Of a DNA stretch of 64,000 bases, positions 24,143 to 34,401 are shown one piece after another. This DNA is from Hericium rajendrae (lineage: Eukaryota; Basidiomycota; Agaricomycetes; Russulales; Hericiaceae), in the NCBI GenBank assembly GCA_033439255.1, contig CM065886.1, positions 1,798,001 to 1,862,000 on the forward strand, given 5' to 3'. Numbering within the stretch: position 1 is the stretch's first letter; each line of letters opens with the position of its first letter. The notes under the pieces were generated by a model. The model had not been told where the DNA came from. It did not search any database and saw only the letters and a list, made by a program, of their open reading frames with translations. A program made the translations under genes and the position numbers.

Positions 24143-26555
24143 ATGTTTCAAGATATCAACCTAGAAGAAAGGAAATATCCCAACAGAACCTTAGTAAAAC
24201 CTAGCAAAGACACTGCCTTTGTGAAGGCTCTAAATGCTTATATGAGCAGATTTGAACCTGTTGAAGAGAATGTAAGTGACTTGATCTGAATGTTTATAAT
24301 CTGTTCATAATTTTATAATCAATACCAGCAAATTCCTCAGCTAGATAAAGCATCAGCTCAAGTAAATTTAATTCTCTATATGTGGATAATGATTACTTAT
24401 AAATATGTGTTAGTTGGAACAGGAACAAATTTTCATGCCAGCTTATAATCCTGTTACAAGGCAAAAAATCATGGTGCCATATCAACCAGTCATAATGGCT
24501 GGACAAGTCAGTGTTTATTCAGTAATTTAATGCTGTAAAACATGTTGACAAATTTTTATAGGATCATTTTCAATTAGACTTTGGAAAAAAGTTACAGAGA
24601 GCTTTGGAAGACTCTTTGATTGATGGTGTTCCTTGCATGAGCCTTCCTTGTTCACATGATGAAGATATTCAACCTCAAGATTCTGATACAAGATCTTCTG
24701 TCTATGTTTGCACTCAGAAGGACTTTGCTTCATTCAATGCTCAGACTATTCAAAAAATCTTTGCACACAGACATATTCTGATCTGTGATCAGGAGAACAA
24801 TGCACCCTGGAAATGGGACTTAGATTCTATGGGCAGACTTGGTAACTTATATGAGAGGGTTGATGTCCAAGGTACTGCAATCCATTTTCTGTCAACTGAT
24901 TTTGCTTATAAATGTCAAATCAGATATGGCATACCGAAGTTCAGAGAATGCCAGTGCTCAACTGAGGGTTGGAACTCGCTTGGACATCTGGAAAGCTGGC
25001 ATTGGTCATGTCAATGTTGATATCCTCGATGCTGATGAGTCATGGTACAAGAACAAGATCATCAATGGTTTGACAAATCCTTGCAGGAATGATCTGGTGG
25101 ACATTCCCAATTTCAGGTAAAACTTTATTTTTCTACTGTTGCATTGTATTTAATTCTGTTTTGTACCTTTGCAGAGGTTTGGCTACACATGAACAGGTCC
25201 TGCTACATATAGAGGCCGAGTTTGGTCTTGATTATCAACCACGCCCTGTGACAGATCTTTTCTGGGCCACTACAGCTACCGTTCACTCCATTTCTGATTT
25301 TCATCAGGATACAGATGGTCTTGGAACTATCTCCAGGCCACTGGTTGGTGAAAAGCTTTGGGTTCTTTTGACTCCCAAGGACTCAGCCGACAATGACCTT
25401 AGTCAAGTTGAGATCTACAGTGATATTGACGTGCGAGAGATAGACTTGAGTGATTATTGGGCTGAGGCCATTTTACTCAGTCCTACAACCACTCTGTGAG
25501 TTTTTTTCTATGTAGTAATACTTGAAAGAAGCTTACATTATTTTAGGGCTCAAATTTCAGGAGCCTTCCATTGGGTGTATGGTGTTACCAATACCATTGT
25601 ATTTGGAAAGCATTTTTATGCTCAAAGCACTCTGGCTCGTAGCTTCTATGGTCAAGTTCACTCTCAAATTGCTGGTCACTATTTGACAAACACCTCTCAT
25701 CCTGCTGTTCGCCCTCTTCTGGCCAACTTTGTATCCTGGTGGGCTAACACCATACTACATCTTGAAGAAAGAGATATCCCTTCATATGGTAAGTGATTTT
25801 GTAGCCTGTAACTAACAAGATCTAAATTTAAATTTGTCTTTAGCTGAGATACCTGAGCTTAACACAAGAGCAGGCATGGAGATATTCTTAGCAGCATCAA
25901 ATGCTGTTGTTTTCTCAGACACTTTATCCATTGAAGAGGGAAAGAAAAGCATGATCCAAAGGCAGAAATGATCAGAATTCATAACTCTCTGTGTCTCACC
26001 AATCTTCTTGATCATTATCTTGCCACAGGCCATCCAGTTTCTCATGCACATAATCCACTGCATTTTTTCAAGATGGCCAACCTGCACTTTGCCAAGGCAT
26101 ACATAACCTACAGTCAGAACCTTGATGACAGTGCTGCATCTGAAGCCTCTAAAGATGCCCACCCTGCTCCCAAGAGGTTATCTACACAGGATTTATATTC
26201 ACATCTCAGAGGAGATCTCAAACGGTTCTGGGGACAAGACCACCTCTCAAATCTATTGGATACCTGGTGGGTGGATGATCAACCAGAGCCAGTTCTTAGC
26301 ATGATGTGTCCCTTGGAAGAGGAAGGAAACTGGATCATGCCAGAAGGATGGGTTCCTATCAAGGTTGAAACTGCCTTTTCTTTCATTAGAGATTTGAAGG
26401 GAAAAGGAAAGAGGAAGGCAGTTCCAGTGGATAGTGAGCCAAGCAGTTCTGAGGAACCTGGTATGAGTTCTGAAGATGAAGAGGACAAAGAAGTTGAAGA
26501 GGAGGATGAAGTAGCATCTGGGAGAACTAGATCTAGCAAAAGGCAAAAAGTTTGA
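24143..26555 (+). CDS. JmjC/cupin-like dioxygenase domain protein
   Basis: Exons 24143-24271, 24329-24361, 24414-24506, 24562-24871, 24924-25116, 25175-25495, 25547-25798 and 25844 onward join in phase. The catalytic-looking region is HSISDFHQDTDGLG (HxD) followed by LVGEKLWVLL and, across an intron, GAFHWVYGVTNTIVFGKHFY (distal His). This order matches JmjC-like proteins common in Agaricomycetes; metal binding and substrate are inferred. At about 25945 in an A-rich run the frame must shift one base to continue as KAEMIRIHNSLCL to the stop at 26555; otherwise the protein ends at 25967. The C-terminus has an acidic run and a basic SSKRQKV end. A second, broken copy of the 3' part lies at 33609-33803 plus 49583-50061. 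Confidence 0.6.
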
Positions 26556-28075
26556 TGTAGAATTGAATAATAGCTGTGTTTTTATATATACAATGTTGAA
26601 AACCAATGTCTCATCACTAGGTAAATAGTAAAGTCACAAGTAGGCTACATAGACTGCTGTAGAACAGTGAGAACAACACACTATGTTCAATTAGGGTTCG
26701 ACAGAGTACACTCCCAGCTGACAGTAAGTGCAACCAATGGGTGCTGATCGAAGGCCCTTTGATGAGTCTGCCACCCTTGCTCCTCATTCTAACGAAGCAA
26801 CATTCTCAAAACAAACAGTATCCCAAAATGTCCCATGAATTTAGCACAGCGTGGTGAGATACATATACATTGGATGGTGCCAACACACAGAGAGGGGGGG
26901 GAGGAAAATCCAGAGCGGGCCAAGCATCCAGCCCTCGCTTTCAGCCAGAAGACTGGCTGGATGGGAAGGGATTGAATTCATTTTGTATGAGCACGCGGCA
27001 GTCAGGGCATTCAGTGTAGGCACTGTTTTATTCACCAAAAGAATCAGCCACAGCTTCACACAGTTCCGCCACCACATGCCACTCACGCTTGGTCAGTCCA
27101 GCCAGCCCCGGCCTCGTTAGCGACAATAACGCTCCCTAGTCCTTCTGCATCTTGGACATATGTATCCACAACCGTCAGGGCCTCAGGCTGGAGGAAGCCA
27201 TGTTTAATGAGGTACCGCACTAGCATCCGGGCCCAAGTCCTGCAGCCTACTGCTTGCTTTTGTGCACAGCTCCAGTAAAATGTGTCCAAACGATGCATAT
27301 TGATGACGTTCTCTATGTCATGAAGGGTTATGGGGGCATTTGTGCACGGAAGGGGTTTGTAGGTATCACAAGGCTTCAGCATTTCAGTTCGCAGCTTGTT
27401 GGAGCCCTTATTAATGGCCATGATGCTGCAAGTTCTCATGATCAGTGGCCCAGCCTGCAATGATGGAGTGGATGGCCTGCTGACCTGACTTCCGATGTTG
27501 GTTGTCCTGATCTGAGGCTTGCGCCGCTGCACACATCGATGGAGACACCCGGGAATGGCTTTAATTTTGGTTCAAAGTCACCTGTTACCGACCTGTTTTC
27601 TTGTCAGCTTAATCGAAGGCCAGGATACACTAACACAAATGCACCAGTGTACAGGATGGTTGACCTCCTTTGTGCTCGAGAACCCGCCCCAGAACAGTGT
27701 TCTAAAGGGCATGTGGCCGTAATTCACAGCTTTATTATCAACGCTGCCTACGGCGATCTAAGCTCTGGGTGAGTACCAGTATCATTAGATCAACATAGCA
27801 TGTGTGCTCAAACCTTGGTCTCGATCTGGGTAGGTTGTTTCCAAGGCTGGGCCCAATGAGGGCTTGCCCATGGTTTGAGTGGGAGGACACCTGGTGCAGA
27901 TATGCTGTCGGTGGGTATGGACATGGGGGAGTGATAAGTACCAGGCTGCGTCGAGCAGCGGGCCCTATCGACAACTGGACGCATGCGACTTTCTGCCCTA
28001 TTCTAAGCTGGCCCAGCTCAATCTGGCTCAGGCTTCTAAGCCGCTCTCCATCCACTCAGCCTTCTCATGATTCTA
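26093..28075. repeat. arm 1 of long inverted duplication
   Basis: This segment, from the JmjC-like coding end through the region to 28075, is repeated in inverted orientation as arm 2 (32108-33803, then 49583-49694 and 49904-50061). Arm 2 carries several insertions that arm 1 lacks, so arm 1 is the empty-site reference for three of them. Within it, at about 26691, lies a TAGGGTTCGACAGAGTAC end that resembles the TIR of the element at 29629-31511. Confidence 0.93.
27083..27532 (-). CDS. hypothetical 149-aa ORF, copy 1
   Basis: An uninterrupted frame from MQRRKPQIRTTN to GAGWTDQA. I recognise no domain. The inverted copy at 32630-33079 keeps the same 149-aa frame with about fifteen amino-acid differences and no stop or indel. 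That suggests either recent duplication or selection to keep it open. It lies within the inverted duplication between the JmjC-like gene and the kinase pseudogene. Introns were not needed. Confidence 0.45.
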   Translation of the reverse strand: MQRRKPQIRTTNIGSQVSRPSTPSLQAGPLIMRTCSIMAINKGSNKLRTEMLKPCDTYKPLPCTNAPITLHDIENVINMHRLDTFYWSCAQKQAVGCRTWARMLVRYLIKHGFLQPEALTVVDTYVQDAEGLGSVIVANEAGAGWTDQA

Positions 28076-28255
28076 GCTCCGGATGTTTCAGACATTCCGT
28101 GATCACATGGTCTGCCTTGCGCCCTTTGAAGGGCTGTCTTCACCGGGCCGATCTCCGGACGCATGGTTGATTGATTCTCTGGATGCATGGCACCGAACTC
28201 TGTGTGTGTATATCTCCATTAATCAGTCCACAAGGCTATCATCCGATCCTCCTCC

Positions 28256-29299
28256 ATGCTTCAACCACTCTGGACACATGTGTGGACACCGAGACATTAT
28301 GCCTCTTGGATCACCTTTAGCCTTCTCGGCCTCCTCGCAGATGGTGTCGCCGACCTCCTCCGACTCTTTCGCATCTCTTCCATTTCCAGTGGCCCCGTGT
28401 TGCGAGTGAGGTTTAGCACTCCTTGTCTGACGGCACCTGCTCACCAGCTGATGCAGCCCAGCCCGCTTGACAGCTTGGAGTTCAGCGACCTGCTTCAGGA
28501 GTACCACAAGGCCTCCTTGGTCGACGAAGACCACACAGCCCGCTTCGTCGGCCCTGACCGCATTTTGAAGCTCACCACTGCCACGTCTCCAGACGGCGGA
28601 AATGGTGGCGAGTCAGGGGAGGCCAACACGTCAGAGTTTGTCAGGAAACTAGGCACCATTCCGGTACCCAGGCTTCGCCGGATGGACCGAGTGGAGGACA
28701 CCGCATTCCTGCTCTTCGATTGCATCCCTGGCCACACGTTGTCCGAAGCCTGGGGCGACCTCCACTGGTGGTCGAAGATTCGCATCATGTGTGTCCTCCG
28801 CCAGTATGTTCGCATGTTGCGACATACCAACCCCTCCCCCAACTCACCACCGGGACCCGTCACCAATGGCCCACCTCTCCCTGGTTCTGGGCCCATATTT
28901 GGGCCCAACTTCGCTGGACGGGGCCCTTGGACCACCTATGACGACCTTGCCAATTGGTTCGACAGACAGGCTGACGTAGGGATGCGTTTGTTTTCTGTCC
29001 AACCAGACGACATCCGGCAGCGCCTCCGCTTTGACAAGTCCCAACCTCTTGTGTTGACCCATGGCGATATAAACCCAGCAAATGTCCTCCTTGGAGAAGA
29101 TGGCGTAGTATGACTGATCGATTGGGGGGCGTCCGGCTTTTACCCTCCCTGGTTTGAGTATGTTGCTGCCACCAAGAGCTATTACGACAATAGGGTCCCA
29201 TTTTGGGAATGGTGGATTCCATTCGTCACCTGTGGGCCCTATTTTGAGCAGCTGGTGTGGTACGCCATACCCGGAACCGTACTGAAGCTGAGGCATTGA
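28256..29299 (+). pseudogene. APH-type phosphotransferase/kinase, single nonsense codon
   Basis: The frame runs from MLQPLWTHVW to a TGA at 29111-29113, then continues in the same frame to the stop at 29297-29299. Motifs are FVGPDRILKLTT (nucleotide-loop/Lys region), LTHGDINPANVLL (the HGDxxxxN catalytic loop of aminoglycoside-phosphotransferase-like kinases) and, after the stop, LIDWGASGFYPPWFEY (the IDW metal-binding motif). The stop falls where many fungal members have Trp (VWLIDWG), so a single TGG-to-TGA change would explain it. Total length of about 347 residues fits fungal APH proteins. It sits in the spacer between the inverted arms. Confidence 0.85.
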
Positions 29300-29628
29300 A
29301 ACAAACCATCCTCCTGCTTTCCACTATCCATACTCCCCCCCCTCCTTTCTAGGTGTTTTTGTACTGAAAGCAAGGAAACCATGATCTTCCCCTGCTGTCC
29401 CCTTGTCCTCCCTTGCCCCTTAGCTGTTCCGTGTATAGGCATTGTTGTATTGTGGATTGCTCTGTTGATGCCAGTGTACTTGTCAGATCTCAACTACTTT
29501 TTGTGGTTCGTTCCCTCTTGTATGCTTGCCCCTCATCCCTTTCCACAGTACATCACCAAGGTGTCAAAATGTGAGATGCACAGAAACAACTGATCTCATA
29601 TAGCAATCATGTGAGATGATTCTGAGTC

Positions 29629-31511
29629 CTAGGGTTCGACATGAGTGCACTCGCAGGTGACCTGGATCTGAACCCACAGGTATTCAACATGGCACAAGGG
29701 CTGACCTGGATCTGCGTGGGTTTCAGCCACCAGGTGATCCGGAGCTGCAGGTAGGGCCCATGACATCACAGGTCACTTGCAGATCAGTTGGCCTCACTAC
29801 TTACTACATCCTCTCATCTTCTCTTTTCGTCTTTCTCTTCAACTCAATGGCAGGGAGGGTTTTGTAGGGGCTAGAGGGGCCTTAGATGAGTCTACACGAT
29901 CTTTATCTTACTTGCTGTACTAATCTTCGAAGTTTTGCTTGTTATCGAGCGAGTGAGACTCGTTTTCCGCCGATCGACAGTCCCCAACTGGCAACAAGCC
30001 ATCTTACTTTTCGCACACCATCCGCGCTCATTACCATTCTCACTTTCGATGATAGCTCTCGTGCTCACATTCTCCTTGTCGACATGTCAATCCCGCACCT
30101 CAGCCCCATTCTTTACCTCCCACACACACCCTCGAGAGCACTCATGGCTCTGGTATTACACGTGGGAGGCCAGCAACAACAAACCGTCAAGCCCCATTGC
30201 TGTAGCAATGCGGCTCGACTACTTCTCATTGATTACTCGCATGGAGTTACATGCAGAGACTTTCATGCTCTCGCTCATATCCTCATTGCCCAACTGCGTG
30301 CAGTTGCTCATGCACGATCACATGCCTGGAACAGCACGCATTTCCACTCATGTTCCACCAGTGCACGTATGTGCCTCTGACTGGATACCCCATCCCCACG
30401 ACTACGACTCTGTGTGCAGATGCCCGCGCCGGCCTCAATGCCATGCTCGGGCCTGCACCACTCAATCTCTGCATGCCCCAAGTTCAAACGTTGGCCGCGC
30501 ATGCCCTTGCATGCCCGGGACAGTCTCACTCATACTCAAAAGAGCATGCACGGTTTTGGCATGGTGCACGTCTTTTCATATAGCTCTATTGTCACCTGCG
30601 CTGACCTGAAGCACAATCGTAACACACTCTCTCACCTTGATGTCTCAATCCCGATGCACCACCCCCTTCCATTACACTTCATGGATATGGCACCGGCCTT
30701 GGACTCTATTTTCTCAACCTCCCGGCCCTTGCAACGTGCGCCAGTCCGCGCGGCTCCCTTGTCTTCGCCCTCGACTGGCTAGACATGGACTGTACGGTGT
30801 TGCTGTCATTCAGCATCAAGCTTCCAAGGCAAAGCACAATGACATCGCTGGGTGCATGTATGAATCAGAATTGTTTTTTGTCAACTCGCTCGAGCAGTTA
30901 TATGTGCGCACAAGGATCGATAAGGTGAGTTCGCTGCACAATCGCTTGGCAGATATTTCAGCGGGATGTATGCGGTATGCTACCCAAAGCACATGAACAA
31001 GCTCATGCTGCTCTCACTCGTGGGCATATCGTGCAATGCGAGCAACTTCATGCAGCCGTCGTGCGAGGCCATCAACGAGCGGTCCAAGGGTGCGGAGACA
31101 GCATCTCACCTGTTCGTATTTTGGCTCTGGTGGTAGTTTGAAGGGGTCGGTGTGATTCAATAGATATATAGACTAGAAAATATATGTACACGCCGTGCAC
31201 ACACCATCCGCAAAGACATTGAGGTCATGCATGTGCATGTTGATTTGAAGGGAGCAGCACCATTTAATATAGATCAAACTATGGATGTAGTGTACATAGT
31301 ATAGTACTAATATACTATTGATAAATAATTACTGGACTGCGAGTTGCTTGTGGGTTACTCACAGGTTGATGGAGTTCAGTAAAAGCTTGATCTGGTTCTG
31401 GACGGGTGTCAGCCACCGGGTGATCCAGATCTGCAGGTCAGGAACCTGCATGTAAATGATAGGTATACCTGTATTGATAGACGGGTGACTCTGACTTGTG
31501 TTGAACCCTAG
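29629..31511. mobile_element. non-autonomous element with CTAGGGTTC terminal inverted repeats
   Basis: CTAGGGTTCGACATGAGTGC at the left and its diverged reverse complement (GTTGAACCCTAG) at the right bound 1.88 kb, with related subterminal blocks (CAGCCACCAGGTGATCC near 29730, CAGCCACCGGGTGATCC near 31415). No target duplication is clear. The interior (about 29820-30600) is a pyrimidine-rich leader followed by C-rich sequence related to the islands at 44280 and 52000. I see no convincing protein. Confidence 0.55.
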
Positions 31512-31561
31512 AAAGAGCACTGGCTTTGCATGTGTGATATTAAATAAAGTGTAAAAAAAAG

Positions 31562-31645
31562 TCAGGCTTGAACTGGAGTTGAACCTGCAAACTCGTCAGA
31601 TTGAAGATGTGTGATTATATAAGCCAACTGCCTAATGGGGATGGT
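31562..31645 (-). ncRNA. tRNA-like pol-III promoter segment (copy a)
   Basis: On minus, an A-box-like TTAGGCAGTTGGCTTATATA and a B-box-like GGTTCAACTCC are spaced as in a tRNA, followed by a T run. It lacks a proper acceptor stem, so it is tRNA-derived (SINE head) and not a tRNA. Related copies: 48070-48150, 56599-56680, 56878-56956. Confidence 0.5.
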
Positions 31646-31691
31646 CATCGTTTGCATGTCGTTTTCACTATGAAAAGGCGGTATAGAGTAA

Positions 31692-31731
31692 ACGATTCTA
31701 AGGAATCGTAAAAACGATTCTAAGGAATCGT
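31692..31731. repeat. two tandem terminal hairpins of the E-element family
   Basis: ACGATTCTAAGGAATCGT occurs at 31692-31709 and 31714-31731; each folds as a 7-bp stem with a TAAG loop. The same hairpin terminates the elements ending at 48215, 56745 and beginning at 56809. It abuts a truncated MITE, so this is the end of a fourth, otherwise degraded E copy. Confidence 0.8.
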
Positions 31732-31733
31732 AA

Positions 31734-32107
31734 TTTTAATCTGATTCAATCTGATTCAATCTGATTGAAATCTGATTGATCTGTAATCTTTTTACAGATC
31801 AATCAGATTAATGTCAGATCAATCAGATTAATATCAGATTAAATCAGATTGAAATCAGATTAAAATCAGACAATCAGAAAGTTCCAAGGGTTCCTGATGG
31901 ATGTCAATCTGATTGATCTGAAAAGAGCTTTAAAGGAATTTTGATCTATGTATCATTTATAAAGAGACTTAAGTATTCTAGTTGTCAATATCTCAATTCT
32001 CAAATACTTGATTTAAAGAAAATCAGACCAATCAGATTGAAATCAGATCAATCAGATTAACATCAGATCAAATCAGATCAATCAGAAAGTTCTGAGGGTT
32101 CCTGATG
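31734..32107. mobile_element. two nested, left-truncated CATCAG MITE remnants
   Basis: 31734-31899 ends in AAGGGTTCCTGATG; 31900-32107 ends in GAGGGTTCCTGATG followed by TA. Both consist of CTGATT-rich hairpin arms. The second abuts arm 2 of the inverted duplication at exactly the TA (32108-32109) that is undisturbed at 28074-28075 in arm 1, so it is a genuine insertion junction. Left ends are missing. Confidence 0.8.
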
Positions 32108-32629
32108 TAGAATCATGAGAAGGCTGAGTGGATGGAGAGTGGCTTAGAAGCCTGAGCCGGATTGAGCTGGGCCAGCTTAGAATAGGGCAGAAAGTCGCAT
32201 GCGTCTAGTTGTCGATAGGGCCCGCTGCTCGATGCAGCCTGGTACTTATCACTCCCCCATGTCCATACCCACCGACAGCGTATCTGCACCAGATGTCCTC
32301 CCACCCAAACTGTGGGCAAGCCCTCATTGGGCCTAGCCTTGGAAACAACCTACCCGGATTGAGACTAAAGTTTGAGCACACATGCTATGTTGATCTAATG
32401 ATACTGGTACTCACCCAGAGCTTAGATTGCCGTAGGAAGCGTTGATAATAAAGCTGTGAATTACAGCCATGTGCCCTTTAGAACACTGTTCTGGGGGGGG
32501 TTCTCAAGCACGAAGGAGGTCAACCATCCTGTACACTGGTGCATTTGTGTTAGTGTATCCTGGCCTTAGATTAAGCTGACAAGAAAACAGGTCAGTAACA
32601 GGTGACTTTGAACCAGAATTAAGGGATGT

Positions 32630-33079
32630 GTGCAGTGGCGCAAGCCTGAGATCAGGACAACCAACATCGGAAGTCAGGTCAGCAGGCCATCCACTCCATC
32701 ATTGCAGGCTGGGTCACTGATCATGAGAACTTGCAGCATCATGGCTATTAATAAGGGCTCCAACAAGCTGCGAACTGAAATGCAGAAGTCTTGTGATACC
32801 TACAAACCCCTTCCGCACACAAATGCCCCCATAACCCTTCATGACATAGAGAAGGTCATCAATATGCATCGTTTAGACACATTTTACTGGAGCCATGCAC
32901 ACAAGCAAGCAGTAGGCTGTGGGACTTGGGCCCGGATGCTAGTGCAGTACCTCATTCAACATGGCTTCCTCCAGCCTGAGGCCCTGACGGTTGTGGATAC
33001 ATATGTCCAAGATGCAGAAGGACTAGGGAGTGTCATCATCACTAATGAGGCCGAGGCTGGCTGGACTGACCAAGCATGA
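32630..33079 (+). CDS. hypothetical 149-aa ORF, copy 2
   Basis: Inverted copy of the ORF at 27083-27532, same length and start (MQWRKPEIRTTN), no stop or frameshift, about fifteen amino-acid differences. Function unknown. Confidence 0.45.
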   Translation: MQWRKPEIRTTNIGSQVSRPSTPSLQAGSLIMRTCSIMAINKGSNKLRTEMQKSCDTYKPLPHTNAPITLHDIEKVINMHRLDTFYWSHAHKQAVGCGTWARMLVQYLIQHGFLQPEALTVVDTYVQDAEGLGSVIITNEAEAGWTDQA

Positions 33080-33608
33080 GTGGCATGTGGTGGCGGAACT
33101 GTGTGAAGCTGTGGCTGATTCTTTTGGTGAATAAAACAGTGCCTACACTGAATGCCCTGACTGCCGCGTGCTCATACAAAATGAATTCAATCCCTTCCCA
33201 TCCAGCCAGTCTTCTGGCTGAAAGCGAGGGGCTGGATGCTTGGCCCGCTCTGGATTTTCCTCCCCCCCCCTCTCTGTGCGTTGGCACCATCCAATGTATA
33301 TGTATCTCACCACGCTGTGCTAAATTTATGGGACATTTTGGGATACTGTTTGTTTTGAGAATGTTGCTTCGTTAGAATGAGGAGCAAGGGTGGCAGACTC
33401 ATCAAAGGGCCTTCGATCAGCACCCATTGGTTGCACTTACTGTCAGCTGGGAGTGTACTCTGTCGAACCCTAATTGAACATAGTGTGTTGTTCTCACTGT
33501 TCTACAGCAGTCTATGTAGCCTACTTGTGACTTTACTATTTACCTAGTGATGAGACATTGGTTTTCAACATTGTATATATAAAAACACAGCTATTATTCA
33601 ATTCTACA

Positions 33609-33803
33609 TCAAACTTTTTGCCTTTTGCTAGATCTAGTTCTCCCAGATGCTACTTCATCCTCCTCTTCAACTTCTTTGTCCTCTTCATCTTCAGAACTCA
33701 TACCAGGTTCCTCAGAACTGCTTGGCTCACTATCCACTGGAACTGCCTTCCTCTTTCCTTTTCCCTTCAAATCTCTAATGAAAGAAAAGGCAGTTTCAAC
33801 CTT
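33609..33803 (-). pseudogene. 3' end of JmjC-like gene, copy 2 (split by Plavaka)
   Basis: Encodes KVETAFSFIRDLKGKGKRK through the basic SSKRQKV end, nearly identical to 26363-26555. Upstream codons continue at 49583-50061 on the far side of the 15.8-kb insertion. Confidence 0.92.
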
Positions 33804-33829
33804 CATCAGTACTCTTACAAACTTTCTGG

Positions 33830-34255
33830 CCATGTCTGATTGCACCTGGAAGCAAGATTCAGACAAGTCAGGTAGCCAGGCAGGGTGCAGTCCTACAGAA
33901 CCAATCAGATTTATATCTGGCCTCAGATTTTACTTCTGGTCTCAGGTTTCATGTCTGGCCTCAGATTTTATATCTGGCCCCAGATTTCATGTCTGGTCCC
34001 AGATTTTATGTCTGATTTCAGATTCAGATTTGACCACAGATTAAAGTCTGACTACAGATTTTATTCTTAGTGCAGTTTCAAGTCTGATATCAGATTTATA
34101 TCTAGTACCAGATTTATGTCTGATACCAGATTTATATCTGATATCAGTTTCAAGTCTGATATCAGAATTATATCTGATATCAGTTTCAAGTCTGATATCA
34201 GAATTATATCTGATATCAGTTTCAAGTCTGATATCAGATTATCACACTCAAGTCA
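33830..34255. repeat. left subterminal repeat array of the Plavaka element
   Basis: Repeated CAGATTTATATCTG-like and TATCTGATATCAG-like units, short and partly palindromic, about 18-40 bp apart. CACTA-like elements typically carry such arrays as transposase binding sites; binding here is inferred. Confidence 0.8.
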
Positions 34256-34401
34256 CATCAAAATGAGAAATAACTGCATCTCTAAATTCAGCAGATTAGG
34301 AGAAGTTGTAAACTAAACAGTGTGATCAAAAACTCAGGAGATAGGCATGGGATAGAAGAAGCATGAAGAGAGATAAGAGAAAAGAAAAGACTAGACCAAT
34401 C

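Larger units (their letters stand above)
32108..33803. repeat. arm 2 of long inverted duplication (proximal part)
   Basis: Inverted copy of about 26363-28075, high identity throughout. It stops at 33803 where the Plavaka element begins and resumes at 49583. Confidence 0.93.

Noticed and set aside
29886-30609. Possible secreted protein ORFs at 29886-30609
   Set aside because: Overlapping frames of equal length in the same biased sequence as the other islands; no support for one frame.
33830-34255. CRISPR-like array in the regularly spaced CAGATTTATATCTG units
   Set aside because: Eukaryotic context, spacers are not unique, and the units are subterminal repeats of a transposon.
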